DNA of 64,000 nt from Euglena gracilis (GCA_039621445.1 CP154954.1:3043715-3107714); one strand, 5' to 3'; positions 34,680-47,589 are shown, counted from the first letter of the stretch. Program-made: numbers and translations. Notes: generated from the letters alone by a model not told the origin.

Positions 34680-36420
34680 ACCTATCCATGCTTGTTTTCC
34701 CCTCATCACAGCTTCCTCCATCACAGCCCCCCGCCCTTGATCTAGCTCCATCCATCAAAATGTCGAAAATGGAAAAAATGTTTTAGAAAATTTTGGTTTT
34801 CATCGACCCAGCCCAGCCCAGCCCCCTCCAGCCCCGGACCCCCCCTCCCCCCCCCTCCCCCCAGGGGGGTCCAGCCAGCAGCCTTTTTGCCAGCCGGAGG
34901 CTGGGCCCTCCCCTGGGGGGGGGTCCTTAAGAAATTCCCTAATCTCAACCTAGCTGTATTTGGACTGTTTTTTTTTTTTGCTGCTTTCGGGCTCCAGTTA
35001 AGTCCAACACCCCCGCCCCCCCAGACCCACCAGCGCCATTTTTCAAAGCACCCCACCATGCCAAACACCAATTCCAAACACCTGCCTTTGAAAGCCTGCC
35101 CCACATGGGTCGCGCAGGGGTTCAGTGAATCTGTGCCAGTTCCCCATCTGGATGGCGGTCGATGGGAATGAGAATGGCTGACGCTTGCCGTGGCGGCACT
35201 CCAAACCGGATCACTGACAACTCCCCCCTCCCCCCGCCCCCACCGCCCCCGCCCCGGTAGCCGCTACTGCTGCTGGTTGCCCCTTTCCGTTTGACTGAAA
35301 AGGCGGGCCAGCACCAAAGCAGTGGCTTTGGCCGGGTGCTTCCTTTGGTCCCCCCGTTGCACACCGTCCACCTATATACCCATCAACCTTGGTTGGGCTT
35401 GCAGGTGAGGGAGTGCCTCTGAGCCCCCCCCCCCCCTCCCCCATGTCGCAGGTTGTAGGAAACCGTTGTTGGGCAAGGGGGGGGGGCAGATAAGCAGGGG
35501 GAGACAGCCCTAAGGTGACAGGTCTGCATCCCTGCTGATACCGTCACTGCACGGTTCAGGATTTGCCATAATTCATAACGTTTGTGTTAGAAATAGGTTT
35601 CAGCCCCCCCAACATCTTAGGTGGTAGATCTCGCGCTTAACCCCCCCCCCGAATGCAAAGCCCCCTCTGAGGGTCTTGAAATCTGACCCAAATACAAAGC
35701 CGGGGGAGGGGGCTTTATATTTGTAGGGTTTATGCCTTCGTGTTCCCGTGCACATTTGCGCAAAGGAAAGTGTTTTTTTTATTTCAAGGGAGTTAGGCTT
35801 CTGAATTGCCGGTTGCATGGCGGCCTGTGCAGTTCCACAGTTTTCGGGGTGAAACCTGGGAAAGGGCGGAATATGGTGTTTTTTTCCCTCAAAATACGTT
35901 GTGGATTTTTGAACCCCTGTGTGGAAGCTAACTCCTGGAGAAGGTTTCTCGTAGATGAAAAGGACAAAGAGCACAGATGGGCTTCCACCAGTTTGTTGAG
36001 CTGTGTGGCAGGTTTGCCACATCACCCCACTTAAGTTGAGACTCTGTAACACCCATCCTTTGTGCAAATTCTCAAAGGAACCTTCTCTGTTCTTTTTGCA
36101 CAATTTCACAACTGAACCACCTCAAATCAACCAACAGCCTCCTAAGTCGACCTGTTTGGATCTGGAGAATAAATGTTGTGCAGTTCGCAATTACGCAAAG
36201 GAACGATTCAAAATGGTGCATGATTTTTCATGTGGTTTATTTGACAAGCGTCCCAAAGTTAATTTCATTTTTCAAGGCCTTGACAACGAAGAATTCTGAG
36301 ACAGGAGGATAGTGGAAATAGAATCCACGAACTCGAGTGTTTGTGCAGCATGTCTTAGTTGGTCAAAGAACCACGTCAGAGTGTTGCATTATACCTGCCC
36401 CAGGGTTTGATATAAGGAGG
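34680..36420. other. Gene-free stretch
   Basis: C/G homopolymers and mixed sequence. The long minus-strand frame 35600-36109 has no motif or splice context. Confidence 0.45.
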
Positions 36421-36424
36421 GCGT

Positions 36425-36735
36425 ACATGGTTTAGGTGGTACATGGTTTAAATTAACCCCCCCAAAAGGGTTAATTTTTTCCTCCGGCGCTTTGCGCCGA
36501 AATTTTTTTGCATTTTTGGCACATTTTTGCCCAAAAAGTGCCCAAAATGACACTTTTGGTCGTTTTGGGGGGTCAAAAATTTTCGGCCCCGCTTCACGCC
36601 GGGCCGAAATTCGGTAACCCAGACCGCGCACCTGTTTAGGTGGGGGGGGGGGGTGGGTGTCCCCCCCCACCCCCCTCCTGGCCCACAGGGGGGGGGGGGG
36701 TCCGGACCCCCCACCTGTCCTTATATCGAACCCTG
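36425..36735. repeat. Hairpin repeat X, copy 1
   Basis: A C run, then TTTT-rich sequence around a GGCGCTTTGCGCC hairpin, then AAATTTT/CATTTTTGGC words, then a second GCTTCACGCCGGGCC hairpin and G/C runs. Same plan at 41590-41890, 44235-44545, 45600-46140, 46990-47240, 48540-48720 and 61170-61345. Confidence 0.6.
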
Positions 36736-36769
36736 ACCTACCCCCCACCCTGGGAAATTATCATGCCCG

Positions 36770-37010
36770 AGAACCGGTCTGGGTCCCGCCAAGGAAATTG
36801 TCAGGGTAATTGTCACCGGCCCCTGGTACCGTCGAACCTGTCAGGGCCAATTTCATTTATTTTCCCTTGAAATTCTTTGCCCAGGAAAATGTCTGGGTCC
36901 CCCCGGGAAACTGTCAGGGTCCTTGGTACCAGCCAACCTGTCATGACAGGAAGTTGTCCAGGGTCCCCGGTACTGGCCAACCTGTCAGGTGACAGCTTGG
37001 TGGGTATACC
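36770..37010. repeat. Local repeats of AACCTGTCAGG / CTGTCAGGGT words
   Basis: Several related segments containing GGTACC, CCAACCTGTCA and GTCTGGGTCCC/GTCAGGGT recur four times within 240 bp. Non-coding foldback sequence. Confidence 0.5.
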
Positions 37011-37424
37011 CCCCCCCCCGAATGCGGACGTTTTTAAGTCATGAACACACCCACTCGATGGTTTCCCCCACGACCCAACGCCGTCATGAAGTTCAAATGT
37101 GCCATAAAGACATGCCATTAGGACATTGGGACATGCCCGGGGCATGTCCTCATGGTGTCAGTGCTGAATGCAAGTTGATTTGTTTTTGTGAGTGTGGCTA
37201 ATTGTTTTTTTATATTTATTTCTTGTTTGGTTTTTCATTTCGAACCCCATGTGGATTGAACAAAAAAAACTTCCCAGTTTCAATCGAATACAAATTGCTT
37301 TGAACTTTTCTGTAGTTTCACACCAGCGCAGTGAGGCTCGCTACAAAATTCTGTGCTTCCTGTTGTTGAAAGCCTCTTTTCACAAGGACAATTTAGGGGG
37401 AGCCCAAGCTCAGCGCAATAAGGG

Positions 37425-37680
37425 ACGGGAAGTTTTTTCCCCTTAAGGGCCCCGGCCGATCCGGGGATTGAACGGGGTCAAAAATAAGAAAAAGTCGAAA
37501 AACACATTTTTTGACATTTTGGGTGCCAGAAATCACTTTTTTCCCTGAAGTCGACCCATTTTTGCCAAAATATGGCCATTTTTTTCGTTCCTTTTTCCTA
37601 CGATTTTTTCATTGAATGTGCTGGGATGGGAAGTCTTTTTTTTCGTCAAAGACCGCCCTTGCTCGGGGACAGTGGCGCCT
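37425..37680 (+). repeat. Dispersed repeat Y, copy 2
   Basis: Collinear with 22740-23030 (see that entry for shared words). Confidence 0.75.
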
Positions 37681-37694
37681 TTGGCGTCGCGGTC

Positions 37695-37935
37695 GCACTA
37701 ACCCCCCCCCCCCCCAATAACCTGGCGGGGTGCCAGGTTATTGGAACCAACTTTTGGCCCTGCCCCCCCCTGCCAGGTTATTTCGGCCCCTTTTTTCGAC
37801 GTCATAAAGGAACTTTGCCTTAAAAAGGGGGGGTGCCAAGTTACTGGAACCATCTTTTTTTGCCCCACTCGCCGCCAAGTTATTTGGCCACTGTTAGGAG
37901 CAAGGACCGCGCCAGGTTTTTTGGGGGGTTTGAAC
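37695..37935 (-). mobile_element. MITE-like element V, copy 2
   Basis: CAATAACCTGGCGGGG at the left and CCAGGTTTTTTGGGGGG at the right, with AAGGAACTTTGCCTT and GTTACTGGAACC inside. Inverted relative to the copy at 25810. Confidence 0.75.
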
Positions 37936-38564
37936 AAAGTTGATGTGTTAACTGGCCAATTTGGGTCAACAACTTAATTAGCTGATTAATTGTTTAATTA
38001 TTTGACTAATTATTAATAAATTCTTAATCAATGATTAATCACGTTTTGTTTTTACATGTGTGAGAACGGATGGCGCCAACAAATGGCGCCCCCCCCCCCC
38101 TCATTGCAGTGTGAATACATGTTTGAACCCATCATGTTCCATCTTAAGCCATTTAAAATGGCATGGGTTGAAACTGGAATTTCCAGGCAACTCCTAATTT
38201 CCCCATCCGAAACTCGATATGTTCGATTAACCCTCTAAAGAGCACCTGCTTGGTTTGTAAGTGCAAAGGAACCACCTAAGCGTTGTGGGAACTTGTCAGC
38301 AAGGCCATTCGTATTTGCCAGATGATCCCTCCCCGCCCCGGGGGGGGTATGCAAATGCGCCTGACTGGGACTTCTGGAACAGTTCACAAGACCTCACCTC
38401 CCTTGTCCCTTGTCCCAGCCCTTGTCCCCCTTTTTTTTTCAGACCCCCCCCTGATGGAGAGGGTGGGGCAGGCTCAAGCTGCTGGCTTTCCAGACAGACA
38501 GTGAAATTGGCCTGAACCCCGAGGCATCCCCCCCCCAAATTCTAAGGCATTTTAAGGCATTTTT

Positions 38565-38770
38565 TTTTTTAGGGTCCAAGGCGGTCTGGACATCAAACCA
38601 ACGTTTTTGATTTTTGCGCGCAGTCCGAAATCAAAAAAAAAAATCAAAACTCATTTTTTTTTCGAATTTTGGTCAAATGGATGATGTTTTAGCGATGCCA
38701 GAAATCATTTTCCTTCCCTGATCTGTTTTTTGCAAATTTTTTTGGACAATTCCATTTTTGCTCAGTAGAA
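38565..38770 (+). repeat. Dispersed repeat Y, decayed copy
   Basis: Keeps GATGCCAGAAATCA, TCCCTGAT and nearby TTTTTGA-type words of repeat Y. Confidence 0.5.
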
Positions 38771-38937
38771 GAAAATTCTGCTAGTCCGAATTTTTAAGGA
38801 ATTTTGGCCAAAAACTCTAAGGCAAATTGCAAGACATTTTGGGGATTTTTAAGGTGCTTAAAAACAATGCTCTGGCCAGGAGGTCCTCAAGAGATGGCTT
38901 AGTCAGTTCATGCATCTTCTAAATTGTCAAAATAAAA

Positions 38938-38943
38938 GCAAAT

Positions 38944-39018
<75 letters not shown>
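38938..39018. repeat. (AATC)n microsatellite
   Basis: About 19 AATC units. Confidence 0.97.
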
Positions 39019-39234
39019 TAAATTAAATTAATAACAAAAAATCCGTTAGAGAAGTGCTACTCAAAATAATTGGATTAATAATGATGAACAATTGAATTAA
39101 TCAATTAAATAATTAAATAAGCAGATAATCTCAGGTGTGGGGCAGTGGCTGGGTCGTTGCAGCCCTACCTGGCAAGCCGCATCTGTACACTGTTTGTTCC
39201 TGCCCACACGTGGCTGTGCGTGCTTGTACGCACA

Positions 39235-39310
39235 TGCGCGCGCGCGTGTGTGCGTGTGCGTGTGTGTGTGCGTGCGTGCGCTCGCCGGTGCATGTGTGTT
39301 TGTGTGTTTT
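39235..39310. repeat. GT/GC dinucleotide-rich tract
   Basis: Alternating purine-pyrimidine run of GCGCGC and GTGTGT units with Z-DNA-like composition. Overlapping Cys/Val-rich frames are artefacts. Confidence 0.9.
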
Positions 39311-39573
39311 GGTTGTCAGCCGGCGTGGTGTCGCTGTGCCATTTGTGCAAAGCCCTCTGGGATTGACCAGCACAAGGCACCTCAGCTGGACCGACACGTT
39401 GCCCAAAATATCAGTGGAATTATACAGTCTGGTCGAATCTCGGGGGTTTTTGTGCCTTGCATCTTCCCCCGCAAGTTCCATGTGCAAACCGTGTGTTCCC
39501 CTGTAGTATCACAAAATTCTTGCCATGGTTGGCAGGCCTTGTTGTTAACTCTCTCCTTTTTCATGGGGTTGCA

Positions 39574-40710
39574 TCTTAGGTGGCCAAATTCGCATTTAAG
39601 CCTTTTTTGTGTTAGTTTGCGCATTTGTGAAAATTGACACGAAACTTTTTTGGGCTGCGTAACTAGGGGTTTGGAAACACGGCGACAAGAGAGGGCAAAA
39701 AATGAGCAAATCCCTGTTTTGGGGACAGCCAACTGAGGGGAATTCCCGCCCAACCTATACTGGGAATTCAGTTTAGTTGCAAAGAACCTAGCAAACAAAC
39801 CGTGGGCACTGATGCACGCACAAACAAAATTGTCTTGATAGGTTCAAATGCGCGCACAAACACAATTTTGTTTGTGCGCGCATTTGCGCCCATAAATGAA
39901 ATTGTGTGCTTGCGCCGAAGATGGTGTGGTCGATAAACAATTGGGTTGTGACGGCGCAGACCAGTGGGCCGTCCAGAAATATATTTTGGTGGGTTTGTCA
40001 CACCGTTTATCGAAGGCGTCAGTTCTTGGGAGCTAAAGCGCGCTCAAAATGTTTTGTGTGCGCATTTATGCCCATGAACACAGTTTGCTCATAAACGTTG
40101 TGACAAAATATACAACCGTCAAACGCCGGTGAATCGCTGGTGGTTCGTTTGTGCTAAAAGCGCACATCACGTTGTTCGTGGGCGCCAAGGCGCAAATGAG
40201 CCATTTGCAGAAATTCAGAAGTGGGTCATTTGCGCACTGGCGCGCTAATGCACAAATTAACCACCAATGGAGTAATAAAAAGCGGCATCACTCGGCCCTT
40301 CAACAACCACCTTTAGTGGCTTCTGAAGGGGTTCAACCCCAATGACCACATTGTCTCCTCCAACACCTGGTATTATGGGTTGGTGAATAATTTGTCCGCT
40401 TCGGTGGGTACGGTATTGTTGCACTGGGGAGGTCGATGCCGGCCTGGTGGGTGCTGAAGCATCAGCAGCTAGTGTAGCTGCAGCAGCGGAGCCCAGGCTG
40501 TGGCCAGAGGCAGGGCCTTAGGGGTCCTAGAATCGGTGCCAGCGGGCGTGCGCTGTTATTGGGTGGCTGCTCCCACTTGTCACCAGACCAGAATGGAATC
40601 TATTACATGTACCAAAAATTTGTTTGTGCGTGCAATTGCGCATACCAACATGCATCACGTCCAAAAACATCATAGGTCCAAGAACATCATATGCGCGCAT
40701 GAACACTCGT
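39574..40710 (+). mobile_element. Element C: decayed relic of the element A/B family, right end missing
   Basis: Starts CTTAGGTGGCCAAATTCGCA, matching the A/B terminal repeat at 16 of 20 positions, followed by TTTAAG. A TTTGCGC half-palindrome follows near 39615. Inside are many degenerate GCGC palindromes, including a hairpin with 16-bp arms at 39846-39885, GGGCGCCAAGGCGCAAAT at 40179, and others near 40045, 40227, 40627 and 40689. No matching right terminal repeat was found before the next repeat block, so the right boundary is a guess. Confidence 0.65.
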
Positions 40711-40714
40711 CAGT

Positions 40715-42990
40715 GTGTTGTGTGCGGTTGGCTGGCAAACACAGTATGTGGTGTGTAATGTAATATCACTCCTTGCCAGCTGCACCCTAACCCATTGAGA
40801 CAGTGCGTCAGCACCAGTACCAATTGTCGTACCGTCCGGGGTGTGCTTCCAACCTGCTTGACATTCGACAGCAACCGATCTCACCCTCGACCTCGTCGCG
40901 TCGCTCGGTGAGGAACATGCGCATCAACCTGGACACAACCATCTGGGTCGCGCCATCAAAAACTGCGTTCTGCTACCCTTTGCCTCTTGTGTGTCCGCAC
41001 TGGTTGGATGGGGAGCCTTGTTCTCGCCCATTCGCAACCCACGTCATCCGCCAGCTGCCCCCTCTTGCTGGGCTGGGGCATCGTTTCCTGGGCAACGCGA
41101 CCGCATATATTTTAAAGCGATTGCAAGAAGGCTGTTTTCTTCCTCAATGCAGGGGAACAGGGTTACCTTCAACGTATTTCATCAGAATCAAGACTTCAAA
41201 GACGTTCCATTGAACACCCCCCCCCCCGGGTCTACTGAAATGAAGCCTGGCGACTGCGCCACTGGCGACAGTGGCGAAGAGGAATGGGCCGAAAAAAATT
41301 TGGCGCAACGCACGGAAAAGTTTTTAGAAGAAAAGGAGTCAAAAACAGCCCTAAAAAGGCACTCTTGAGGTTTTTGGTTTTCACCTCCAGATTTTTGGCT
41401 GAATGCAACCCAGATGGATTTGGGCCTTTTTGTCTGGTTTCTGGGATCCAGCCGGGCAGGCGGCACAGCATCCTTATTCCAGCCAGTCCGCGGGACCCCC
41501 CCTCCTCGTAGAGGTAAAGGTTTCGCAGTATCCCGGGGGGGGGGGGGGCTGGGCTGCAGCTGGTCCAAATTTTGTTGGCTGGTAGAAATCCCCAGGAGCG
41601 GGGTTCGCTAGCCGGGTCATCCAGTGTAAAAATTTGTCCCAGTGACCGGCGCGAAGCGCCGAAAATTTTGGCCCCCAAAAATGGCCAAAAATGCCCAATT
41701 TGGGATTTCTTTTTGGAACAAAATCAGCCAAAAATGCAATTAAAACCTCATTCCCACCTGGGTGCGCAGCGCTGGAGGGCTAGGAATTTTTTCCAGCCGG
41801 GGGAGACCCCCCGGGGAGGAGGGGGGTCTAGCCAGTCCATTTTCCCCACCTCCAGCAATAGTGGCTAGCCAGTGGACCCCCCCCCCCGGGTCCTTAAGCA
41901 AAAGCCTGGTGGACTTCTCTTAGAAAACCCCTGCTTGGCGGTGCTGAGGTTGGGGGACAGCTATTGAAAGGGACAAGAATGCAAAGCCACCCAGCGCATG
42001 TTCAATAAGAACAGCAGCCTGGCCGCAACACCATCCCCCAGCTACGTCTTCCCCCAGGTCCACGAGGCTTGCACCGCGGCTTGCACTGCGGCTGCAAAGA
42101 AGGAGGCCGGGTTGGTTCACACAAACCGTCCAAGCACAGCATGCAAACCCCGCTGTTTGCTTAGTGTGTGCCACTTCCCGCCCCCCCCCCCCCCACCATC
42201 AGGGGTGTTTGGTCCACTGATTGGTTTTTGGGCACTGGGCACGCCAGGAACGGGGGGGGGGGATGGCCGGAAATGACCAAAAATGGCGCACGGCGCTAAA
42301 GGGGCCGGAAGAAAGGCCCCTCATGGTCTTGTGAAGGCAAAGGAAAAGATTGAAGGACAATGGGAGCGCATGGGTGCGGGGATGACAACTTGTGCAAAGG
42401 TGATTATGAGCCATTCTTTATGATGGAGGATACCTCTCTAGCGTTCATCATGGGGGGAGGTAAACTATACGGTGGTCTTCTCCCGATGAAGACATATCCT
42501 CTCTCTCGCCATTGGTCGCAGTGTCTGGAGTCCACGTGCAAAAGGAAAAAAAACCAGCCGCCCAGAAACCGCCAATGGCCTAAAAACACCTGTGCTGCAG
42601 ACACAGAAACTTTCGGCCTGCATTCCACAGTGCCCGGCATTTGCCGGTGCCGCTCAAGCCTGTGGACCATCCCCTCGGTTTTCCCAGAGCCAAGGGCCCC
42701 AATTTTCGTGCTCTTGGCTCGAAAGCTCCTGCAGGCTCTGCAAGCTTTCCGAATCGTGCGTCGCGTTCCCTCTGCGCTGCTTGCGAAGCAGCTTGGGTTT
42801 GCGGGTGGGCCCATCCCTGACAGCCCCACCCCGAGGGTTCATGGCAGGGAAATGATTGGAAGACCTTTTGTTCAATTGGCTGTGGGGGGTTCCCAGAGCT
42901 GTACACAAATTGGGCTTCTTTTTTAAGGAAGGTCACACCCCCAGGGTGGGAATGGATAGATGGGAAGCCCTTCAGTTTTGATGTCAGTGG
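40715..42990. other. Gene-poor stretch with repeat X and unrecognised open frames
   Basis: A 188-codon plus-strand frame (42360-42926) and overlapping minus frames lie here, without recognisable motif, initiation context or splice signals. Repeat X lies at 41590-41890. Confidence 0.4.
41590..41890. repeat. Hairpin repeat X, copy 2
   Basis: CCGGCGCGAAGCGCCG hairpin, AAAATTTTGGC and CCAAAAATGGCC words, then GGTGCGCAGCGCT and C/G runs. Confidence 0.55.
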
Positions 42991-42999
42991 TGGGGGGGG

Positions 43000-43913
43000 C
43001 TCTTATCCCTTCAGGGTAAGGTAAGAGCGAAGCTTACCCCTGGCGAAACCCCCCCCTCGACCCCCCTCCCCCCCTCCCCGGGTCGGGGCCACCAGGAGAA
43101 CCGACGGATTATCACCATGATCCCGGCCCGGTTCCCGGAATTTTTTTTCCAGTCGCGAGCGACTGGATTTCTAGTTTCCGAATCTCCTGGGTTTGACCCC
43201 CAACTCCCCGCCAGGCCCGAGTTGTTCACGCGGGGGGGGGGGGGGTCTAAACTGGGTAGGATCGGCCGCCCCTGAATAAGCCCCACCCTTTGGACTCTGC
43301 CATTTCGGCCAAACAAATGTCAATTTTCAAAATATCTCCAAAATGAAGCCAAATCAAAGGAAATATCCGGAGACCTAAATTGAAGCCCTTGGAACGCTCT
43401 ATATACTGGTATTTTGGTTTCCCCGCAGCTCACCGCCTAGCCCGAGATACAACTGTTTTTCGGCCAATTTGGGCCATTTTGTACACTTTTTCCACTGTTC
43501 GACACCGTTTTCGGCCAAAAAAATTCGAAAAAAATCGAAAATTTTTTGCCCGAAACGATGTTTTTTGGCCTCCCGGACCCAGAAAAACTGTTTTTGAGCC
43601 GAAAATGAGCGTTTTTCGACCCAACATCGCCCGCCCCGTTTTGGGCCCGAAACCAATGCACTTGGGATCATTTTCGGGACAAAAAAAATCGAAAAAAATC
43701 GAAAAACTTTTTTTGCCCCAAACGATGTTTTTTGGCCTCCTGGACCCAGAAAAGGTGATTTTTTTCGCCGAAAATGAGCATTTTTCGACCCCCTGGCGCC
43801 CCGTTTCGCGCACAAAACCCTTGTATTTCAGTCAAAAGAGCTCCATGGAGTGGGCCGGTTTATATGGGGGGGGGTCAATGAAGGGGTGGGTGCTCGCTTA
43901 TTAAGAGCTTAGC
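43000..43913 (+). mobile_element. Composite repeat Z, copy 1 (foldback-type element)
   Basis: Begins GCTCTTATC and ends TTAAGAGCTTAGC. Module order is Z1 (GGATTATCACCATGATCCCG, CAGTCGCGAGCGACTGG, GACCCCCAACTCCCCGCCAG), Z2 (AAATATCTCCAAAATGAAGC, AAGCCCTTGGAACGC) and two U units (CCGAAACGATGTTTTTTGGC, GAGCGTTTTTCGACCC). The inverted full copy is at 61367-62482. No coding sequence. Confidence 0.75.
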
Positions 43914-44234
43914 ACCATTCAAAACCTGGTCTGGATCCCCCCCCTCCTGGACGTTAGGAGGGGTTGCCCAAACCCCACCGCCCTCCTTGAAAGGTTTCAA
44001 AATAGCTCTTGGAAAGTGACTGAAGTAGCTACTAGTGACCAAAATTGACCACAAGTTCCCAAAGGCAGTCAAAAGGCAGCCAAAAAGGGGCAAAGGTGGC
44101 CAGATGTTGCCTGAGAGTTGCCAAAAGTTGACAAAAGTGGACACAAGCGACCAAAAGCAGTCAACAGCAGCCAAAGTTGCCATACCCCCCCCCTATGTCC
44201 AACGACCCCCCTATGTCCAATGACCACCCCCCCG

Positions 44235-44545
44235 GTCAGAAGACACTTTTTCGGAGGTTTGGCCAAATTTTTAAATTTTTGGTCCCGGCGTGAAGCGCTG
44301 GGAAGAAAACTTTTGCCCAAAAATTGGCCAAAAATTTGGCCAAAATGCCAATTTTGACACTTTTTGGACAAAAATTTGTCAAAATTGCCCAAAATTTTGG
44401 CGCGAAGCGCCGGAAGGGAAAATTTGGGCATTTTTGGGTGGGTAGGGACCCGGGTACCCCCACCCCGCCCCCCATGGCCCCCCCCCCCCGGGGTCGGACC
44501 CCGGTCCCCCCCACCCCCCCCTCCCACCATGTCCCCACCCCCCCC
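44235..44545. repeat. Hairpin repeat X, copy 3
   Basis: GGCGTGAAGCGCT and GGCGCGAAGCGCC hairpins spaced by AAAATTTGGCCAAAA-type sequence and ending in C/G runs. Confidence 0.6.
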
Positions 44546-45469
44546 CCCGGTCAGAGGAGGGTTCCCCGGGGTTGGGGGCGGGGGTCGGGGCGGACGTTGC
44601 AGGCTGGTGGGGTGGGCAAAAGTTGCGCAGTGGCCAAAAGGAGCCCCGCCCAAGGCAACGTTGGCAGTGTTAGCAAAATCTTCCCGAAAGCGGCCCAAAA
44701 GTGGACAAAGGTGTACAAAACCCGCACAAAAGCGCCATCTATAGTTGTCACACATGCCATTTTTCTGACACCCCCTCCTACGCACAACTACTTGCCGTCC
44801 AATGCCGAGCACAGCACCAAAGTGGGAAGTGACAGTGGGTGTCTAGTGGAGGCAACTGCCCTGTCCCCACCCGAAGCACCAAAGCCAACCCCCTCCCTCC
44901 TCCCTTGTCTCCAGCACACCCATCTTTCTGAGTCATTCTATCTCCTTGCCTGGGATTCCCGCCCATAGGTTTTTTAGGACCCGGGGGGGGGGGGTCCGGA
45001 CTCACCCCCCCCCCCACCCCCTGGGGGGCCCGGCCCGGAGGACCCACTTTTGGGGGGTCAATTTTGGGGTCCAATTTTTTTTGGCGCTTCGAACCGAAAA
45101 CAGAAGAAAATCCCGCCTCTGGCAGGGCACCGACTCGGCCCAATCCCCCCGAGGGGGTTTGACTGGGCCCCCCCCCCCCCTGGCATTCAGCCGACGAGGG
45201 CAACCATGGGCGAATGCCCGCGACCCGCCGAACGCAGTGACGAAATGGAGTGCCAACCCCTCCCGTCCTCCTCTCCCCCGCCGGCGGTGAAGTGAGAGGT
45301 GAGTTGGCAGTGTGCTGAGCCCCGGCTGCTCCTCGAACCGGATGCTTCCCAGTGTTTGTGGTCCTGACTGGGCCCACCTCGCAACGAGTGCAACGGCCAG
45401 GGTTTTTTTTTTTTTTTAGTCTTGTTCCTCCCAGGGGGGGGGGAGGTGGGGGCTCAGGGATGGATGGGA

Positions 45470-46140
45470 AGCCCTTCGGTATTGGGGTAGGTGTGGGGGG
45501 GGGGTCCCGACCACCCCCCCCCTGTAAGGTGGTAGGGGGGGGTCCGGACCACCCCCCCCCTAGATGTTGGAAGGGGGGGTCCGGACCCCCCCCCCCTCCT
45601 TGACAGGTGCCAAAAATAGCAGAAAATTTTCTTCCGGCGCACAGCGCCGGAAAATGAGCAAAAAAACACCCCTTTTGCTGACTTTTGGCCATATTGCCCA
45701 TTTTTTGATGTGTTGGTGTTTTCCCCAAAAACATGTTCAAAAATTTTCAAAAAATGAGCATTTTTGGGTCGATTTTCAAAGAAAAATCAGGGTTTTTTGA
45801 CCGATTCCGACCCGATTTCCGGCCCTTTGCCCGTCCATGAAATCGAAAAAATTTCGGCCCCCCCTCAGTTTCGAGGTAGGAGGGGGGGGTCCGACCCCCC
45901 CCCCTCCGTGTCGGGAGGGGGGGGTCCGACCCACCCCCCCCCCCCTCAAGGCTTCCCATCCATCCCTGGGGGGGCTAGGGTGGGTGGGTCCGGCCGAGTC
46001 TGGGGGGGCTCCCCCCAGGGGCTGGTGGGATATACTTTTCGGTGCCGAAGGCGCCGAAAAATTTTGAAATAGGACTATTTTTGGCATTTTCGCGATTTTT
46101 GGCCATTTTGGGGGGGGGGGGGTGGGTTTGGGAGGACCCC
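45470..46140. repeat. Hairpin repeat X, tandem copies with GGTCCGGACC modules
   Basis: Repeated GGGGGTCCGGACC / GGGGTCCGACCCC words around G/C runs, CCGGCGCACAGCGCCGG and GGTGCCGAAGGCGCC hairpins, and CAAAAATGAGC-type flanks. Confidence 0.6.
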
Positions 46141-46144
46141 CCCC

Positions 46145-46208
46145 CAGTCTTTTTTTTTGTTTCTTTTGTTGGTTTATATGGTAGATATGAAATTGTTTAT
46201 TTTTTTTA

Positions 46209-46240
<32 letters not shown>

Positions 46241-46280
46241 TATTAAATTTTTTTTTTTTTTTTTTTTTTCTTAAAAAAAG
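46145..46280. repeat. Poly-T tract
   Basis: Almost uninterrupted T. Orientation and length are compatible with the complement of a retroposed poly(A) tail, but no partner retroelement is recognised. Confidence 0.9.
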
Positions 46281-46664
46281 CCTCTGATCCCAGCCCACCT
46301 TATCTCAGTTCCCCGTCAGTGCAGCCCAGCCTGCCATGTACCTCTGCCCGTCTGTGTGGAAGGGCCCAGGCCTTTTGCCGTACAGGACTTTCACTCTTTT
46401 TTCTCTCTCTTGGCCTGGGGAGGTCACCAACCCCTCGTCTCTTGGACTGTCGGGATGTGGTTGGCGCCGATGGGACATTTCCCTCATTTTGTGTATTTAT
46501 TACAAGTTCTTTTTTGTTTTTTTTTGTTTTTTTGGTTCTGCAACGTCGGAAATTGGCACATTGGTTAATTTACACAAGTTTCTGCAAGCTGCAGCATGTG
46601 GTTTGTTTTCTTTTGTTGATTTCAGGGGCACCCGCCGTATTTGAGGTCCAGGGACAGATCGTTC

Positions 46665-46960
46665 CCTGCACACATTCCATGCTGGGCGGCCGTTCACTTT
46701 CAGCTCTGTTTCAGTGTCCCCTCCCACACACCCGCATCTGCAGCCCTGCCCTAGACAACAATCACCACTTGGAAGTTGCTCTCCCTGTGTCTATTTCCGG
46801 CGTCCCATATGCCCCTCCCTGTGCCCATCGTCTCGGGGCAGGCAGTGTGCTGATCTACTCGGCTCACGTGTGTCCGCTTTTGCTTTTTGGGGCGGAGGTA
46901 AGGTGCTTCGTGATGGAGAAAGGGCAAGGGGCTGAAAAAGAGGAAGCTTTTGTATTTCAT
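46665..46960 (+). repeat. Dispersed repeat P, copy 2
   Basis: Collinear with 8015-8350. Confidence 0.6.
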
Positions 46961-46989
46961 TTTTCAGAGAGTCCTCGTCAGGGTCTTTT

Positions 46990-47240
46990 TTAGTCTTGGA
47001 CCCCCAGGGGGGGTGAGGCGGGTGGGTCCGGTGGAGCCCCCCCCCCCCCCCGGGGGGTCCCCAGGGGGGATATACTGTTTGGCGCCAAAGGCGTCAATTT
47101 TTTTTGGAAAGGTGATATTTTTTAATATTTTTCGCAATTTTTTGGCTATTTCGGGGAGAAGTTGGGGGGGTCCCTGGGACCTCCCTGCCCACAGGGTGGG
47201 TGGGTGGGTGGGGAGACCCCCCCAGTGAGGCAAGGACAGC
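46990..47240. repeat. Hairpin repeat X, copy 5
   Basis: TTTTAGTCTTGGACCCCCAG, GGGGGATATACTGTTTGGCG, a GGCGCCAAAGGCGTC hairpin and CAATTTTTTGGC. The same leading words occur at 48185-48205 and 48570-48600. Confidence 0.65.
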
Positions 47241-47589
47241 CACCAGATCCCACCGGATCCCACCATTTTTTGGCCATTTGACTAGTGGGTTCCCACCGGA
47301 TCCCACCGGACCCCAACGGACTCCACTGGAGACCGAAACCAGGAATGACTGTCCTTGCCTGCCCCCGTATGAAGACAGAAATCTGGTGTAGCAGGGTTCA
47401 AAGAATGAGAAATAAATAAAAGTTTAAAGGTGCAAATTTTACAAAAATGAAACCCCTCCCAAAAAACACACGCAGGCTGGAAAAAAAACGACCGCCGTGC
47501 AAAAATGAAAAACAAAATTTTGGAGACAACAATGAAAAAAGTTGTTTTCAAAGGTCAACAGGACCCCCCCCCCCGGGTCCACGACTGAA

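Noticed and set aside
42360-42926. 188-codon plus-strand frame as a gene
   Set aside because: No recognised motif, overlapping open frames on the minus strand and no splice or repeat context.
43190-43215. Pol III promoter-like words in repeat Z (GACCCCCAACTCCCC)
   Set aside because: Does not match A-box/B-box spacing and there is no tRNA-like fold.
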